Assembly (NCBI GenBank): GCA_900314345.1
Contig: OMUX01000183.1
Coordinates: 1 to 5,744, forward strand
Length of the DNA stretch: 5,744 nucleotides
Origin: an uncultured Erysipelotrichaceae bacterium
GTDB taxonomy: Bacteria > Bacillota_I > Bacilli_A > Erysipelotrichales > Erysipelotrichaceae
Direction of reading: 5' to 3'
The notes under the pieces were generated by a model that was given only the letters and a program-made list of their open reading frames with translations, was not told the origin of the DNA and searched no databases. Position numbers and translations under genes: made by a program. This document shows, one piece after another, positions 4,001 through 5,744 of the stretch (positions are counted from its first letter, which is position 1; every line of letters starts with the position of its first letter).

Positions 4001-5744
4001 ATGTCAGAGACAAAAAAGGTTTTCCAGGCAATGGATGGAAACACCGCTACTGCTCACAGTGCGTATGCATTCACTGAAGTAGCCGGCATCTATCCGATTA
4101 CCCCGTCTTCACCGATGGCGGAAAATGTTGATGCATGGTCTGTTGCGGGCCGCACCAACGTATTCGGTGATCGTGTCAAGGTCGTTGAAATGCAGGCTGA
4201 AGGAGGCGCTGCAGGTGCCGTCCACGGAGCCGCTCAGGCTGGCGCACTGGCTGCCACATTCACGGCTTCCCAGGGCTTGCTGCTCATGATCCCGAACCTG
4301 TACAAGTGGTCCGGCGAAATGCTGCCGATCGTTGTACACGTAGCTGCACGTACGCTCGCATCCCACGTGCTGTCTATCTTCGGCGACCACCAGGACGTCT
4401 ACGCTTGCCGTCAGACCGGTGTCGTCATGATGTGCTCTCACTCCGTTCAGGACTGCATGGACCTGGCCGGCGTCGCACACCTGATTGCAATTGATGCATC
4501 TGTTCCGGTCATGCACTTCTTCGACGGATTCCGTACATCCCATGAAATCGACAAGATCGAAGTCATGGACTACGACTTCCTCAAGAGCCTGCTGCCGGTT
4601 GAAAAGCTTGAGGCATTCCGTGCTCATGCTATGAACCCTCATACAAACCCGGTTGTCCGCGGCGGCAATGAGAACGACGATATCTTCTTCCAGAGACGTG
4701 AGGCTCAGAACGAGCACTTCGCTGCTGTACCGGATGTCGCTGCCAAGTACATGAAGGCAGTCTCCGAGCACACCGGAAGAACCTATGCACCGTTTGTCTA
4801 TGTTGGTGCTCCGGATGCTGAGAGAATCATCATTGCCATGGGTTCCGTTACAGATACCATCACAGAGACCATCAACACTCTCACAGCTGAAGGCGAGAAG
4901 GTCGGTCTGATCAAGGTTTATCTGTATCGTCCGTTCTCCACAAAGTATCTCGAGGCTGTTCTGCCGAAGACTGTCAAGAAGATTGCAGTTCTTGACCGTT
5001 CCAAGGAAATCGGCGCTCGTGAGCCTCTGTTCCTCGATGTCGAGAATGCACTCCGTCATCATGAAGGACTCACAATCATCGGCGGCCGTTATGGTCTGTC
5101 CTCCAAGGATACAAACCCGGCTGACATCAACGCTGTATATGAAGAGCTCAAGAAGGATGATCCGAAGGAAGAGTTCACACTCTCCATCGACGATGATGTA
5201 ACACATCTGTCCCTTGCACCGGTTCCGCTGAAGGTCAAGAGCGATTACACATCCTGCCTGTTCTTCGGTCTTGGATCTGATGGTACTGTCGGTGCCAACA
5301 AGTCCACCGTCAAGATCATCGGCAACAACACGGATCTGTTCTCCCAGGCATACTTCCAGTACGACTCCAAGAAGGCCGGCGGCGTTACCCGTTCTCATCT
5401 GAGATTCGGCAAGTCCCCGATCCATTCTCCGTACTACATTGACCAGGCAGACTTCATCTCCTGCTCACTGGACAGCTACTGCTTCAAGTTCGACATGCTC
5501 GCTCAGCTGAAGGACGGCGGCACATTCCTGCTGAACACAACGTTCTCTGCTGATGAGATCGAAGAGAGACTGCCGAACAGAATGCTGGCTGAGCTTGCTC
5601 AGAAGCATGCTAAGTTCTTCATCATCAACGCTACAAAGCTGGCTATTGAGACCCACATGGGCCGTCATACCAACACAATCCTGCAGTCTGCATTCTTCAA
5701 GCTCAATGAGCAGATCATGCCGTACAGCAAGTCCCTCGAGCTCA
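4001..5744 (+). CDS. nifJ: Pyruvate:ferredoxin (flavodoxin) oxidoreductase, N-terminal half (runs off window end)
   Basis: Oxidatively decarboxylates pyruvate to acetyl-CoA and CO2, passing electrons to ferredoxin or flavodoxin; the core step of anaerobic pyruvate fermentation, cytoplasmic, thiamine-pyrophosphate and iron-sulfur dependent. The frame is open to the last base: 581 residues of an expected 1,170-1,200. Residues about 1-255 are the pyruvate/TPP pyrimidine domain. YPITPSSPMAE carries Thr34, VVEMQAEGGAAGAVHGA Glu67 and HVAARTLASHVLSIFGDH Arg117, corresponding to Thr31, Glu64 and Arg114 of the Desulfovibrio africanus enzyme. FDGFRTSHEI follows. Residues about 260-415 are the second, transketolase C-terminal-like domain (YVGAPDAERIIIAMGS, KVYLYRPF). 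From about 420 (FFGLGSDGTVGANK, YDSKKAGGVTRSHLRFG, LKDGGTFLLN) is the gamma domain. The ferredoxin-like [4Fe-4S] domain and the TPP-diphosphate domain lie beyond the window. The usual KEPGAxGEPL reads KEIGAREPL. Codon use (many CTG, CGT, AAG, GCT) suggests high expression. Confidence 0.97.
   Translation, partial: MSETKKVFQAMDGNTATAHSAYAFTEVAGIYPITPSSPMAENVDAWSVAGRTNVFGDRVKVVEMQAEGGAAGAVHGAAQAGALAATFTASQGLLLMIPNLYKWSGEMLPIVVHVAARTLASHVLSIFGDHQDVYACRQTGVVMMCSHSVQDCMDLAGVAHLIAIDASVPVMHFFDGFRTSHEIDKIEVMDYDFLKSLLPVEKLEAFRAHAMNPHTNPVVRGGNENDDIFFQRREAQNEHFAAVPDVAAKYMKAVSEHTGRTYAPFVYVGAPDAERIIIAMGSVTDTITETINTLTAEGEKVGLIKVYLYRPFSTKYLEAVLPKTVKKIAVLDRSKEIGAREPLFLDVENALRHHEGLTIIGGRYGLSSKDTNPADINAVYEELKKDDPKEEFTLSIDDDVTHLSLAPVPLKVKSDYTSCLFFGLGSDGTVGANKSTVKIIGNNTDLFSQAYFQYDSKKAGGVTRSHLRFGKSPIHSPYYIDQADFISCSLDSYCFKFDMLAQLKDGGTFLLNTTFSADEIEERLPNRMLAELAQKHAKFFIINATKLAIETHMGRHTNTILQSAFFKLNEQIMPYSKSLEL

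Noticed and set aside
4109..5425. 438-codon open frame on the minus strand
   Set aside because: It is antisense to nifJ, whose protein matches its family throughout; the reading shows no domain and arises from the biased codon use of nifJ.

Overview
This window looks like an ordinary chromosomal segment of a low- to mid-GC Firmicute (Bacillota). A gut lineage such as the Erysipelotrichia is my best guess, but only a guess. The support is a UPF0154/YneF small membrane protein (a Firmicutes family), strong AGGAGG-type ribosome sites, sigma-A-like promoters, intrinsic terminators with U-tails, cre-like operators and a pyruvate:ferredoxin oxidoreductase typical of fermentative anaerobes. I see no insertion sequences, phage genes, CRISPR arrays, tRNAs or rRNAs.

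Layout from left to right. Bases 1-948 are the 3' half of aspS (aspartyl-tRNA synthetase), closed by a perfect 10-bp terminator. Bases 949-1239 carry no protein gene but are dense in signals: an extended -10 promoter, then a predicted structured RNA of about 150-200 nt that starts at the calculated transcription start. It is closed by a 9-bp long-range helix and followed by a terminator-like hairpin just before the next ribosome site. The RNA matches no riboswitch class I can recognise. It may be a cis-acting leader of the next gene or an independent small RNA. Bases 1240-2085 encode a Cof-type HAD phosphatase. A bidirectional terminator separates it from a convergent D-Ala-D-Ala carboxypeptidase on the minus strand (2140-3435).

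The carboxypeptidase and the yneF-like gene (3572-3790, plus strand) are divergent and have back-to-back promoters in about 136 bp. The carboxypeptidase promoter has a perfect TATAAT so close to the ATG that the mRNA is predicted to be leaderless. The yneF promoter is straddled by a perfect 8-bp inverted repeat. After yneF comes a 210-bp regulatory stretch with a terminator, two tandem cre-like palindromes, a second hairpin and a perfect -10. It leads into nifJ (from 4001), whose first 581 codons fill the rest of the window and run off its end.

The genes are unrelated housekeeping functions (translation, phosphate-ester hydrolysis, peptidoglycan trimming, a small membrane protein, pyruvate fermentation), each apparently its own transcription unit. 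The most notable content lies in the intergenic regions: the candidate structured RNA before the HAD gene, the leaderless start, the promoter-spanning inverted repeat and the cre-like pair before nifJ.
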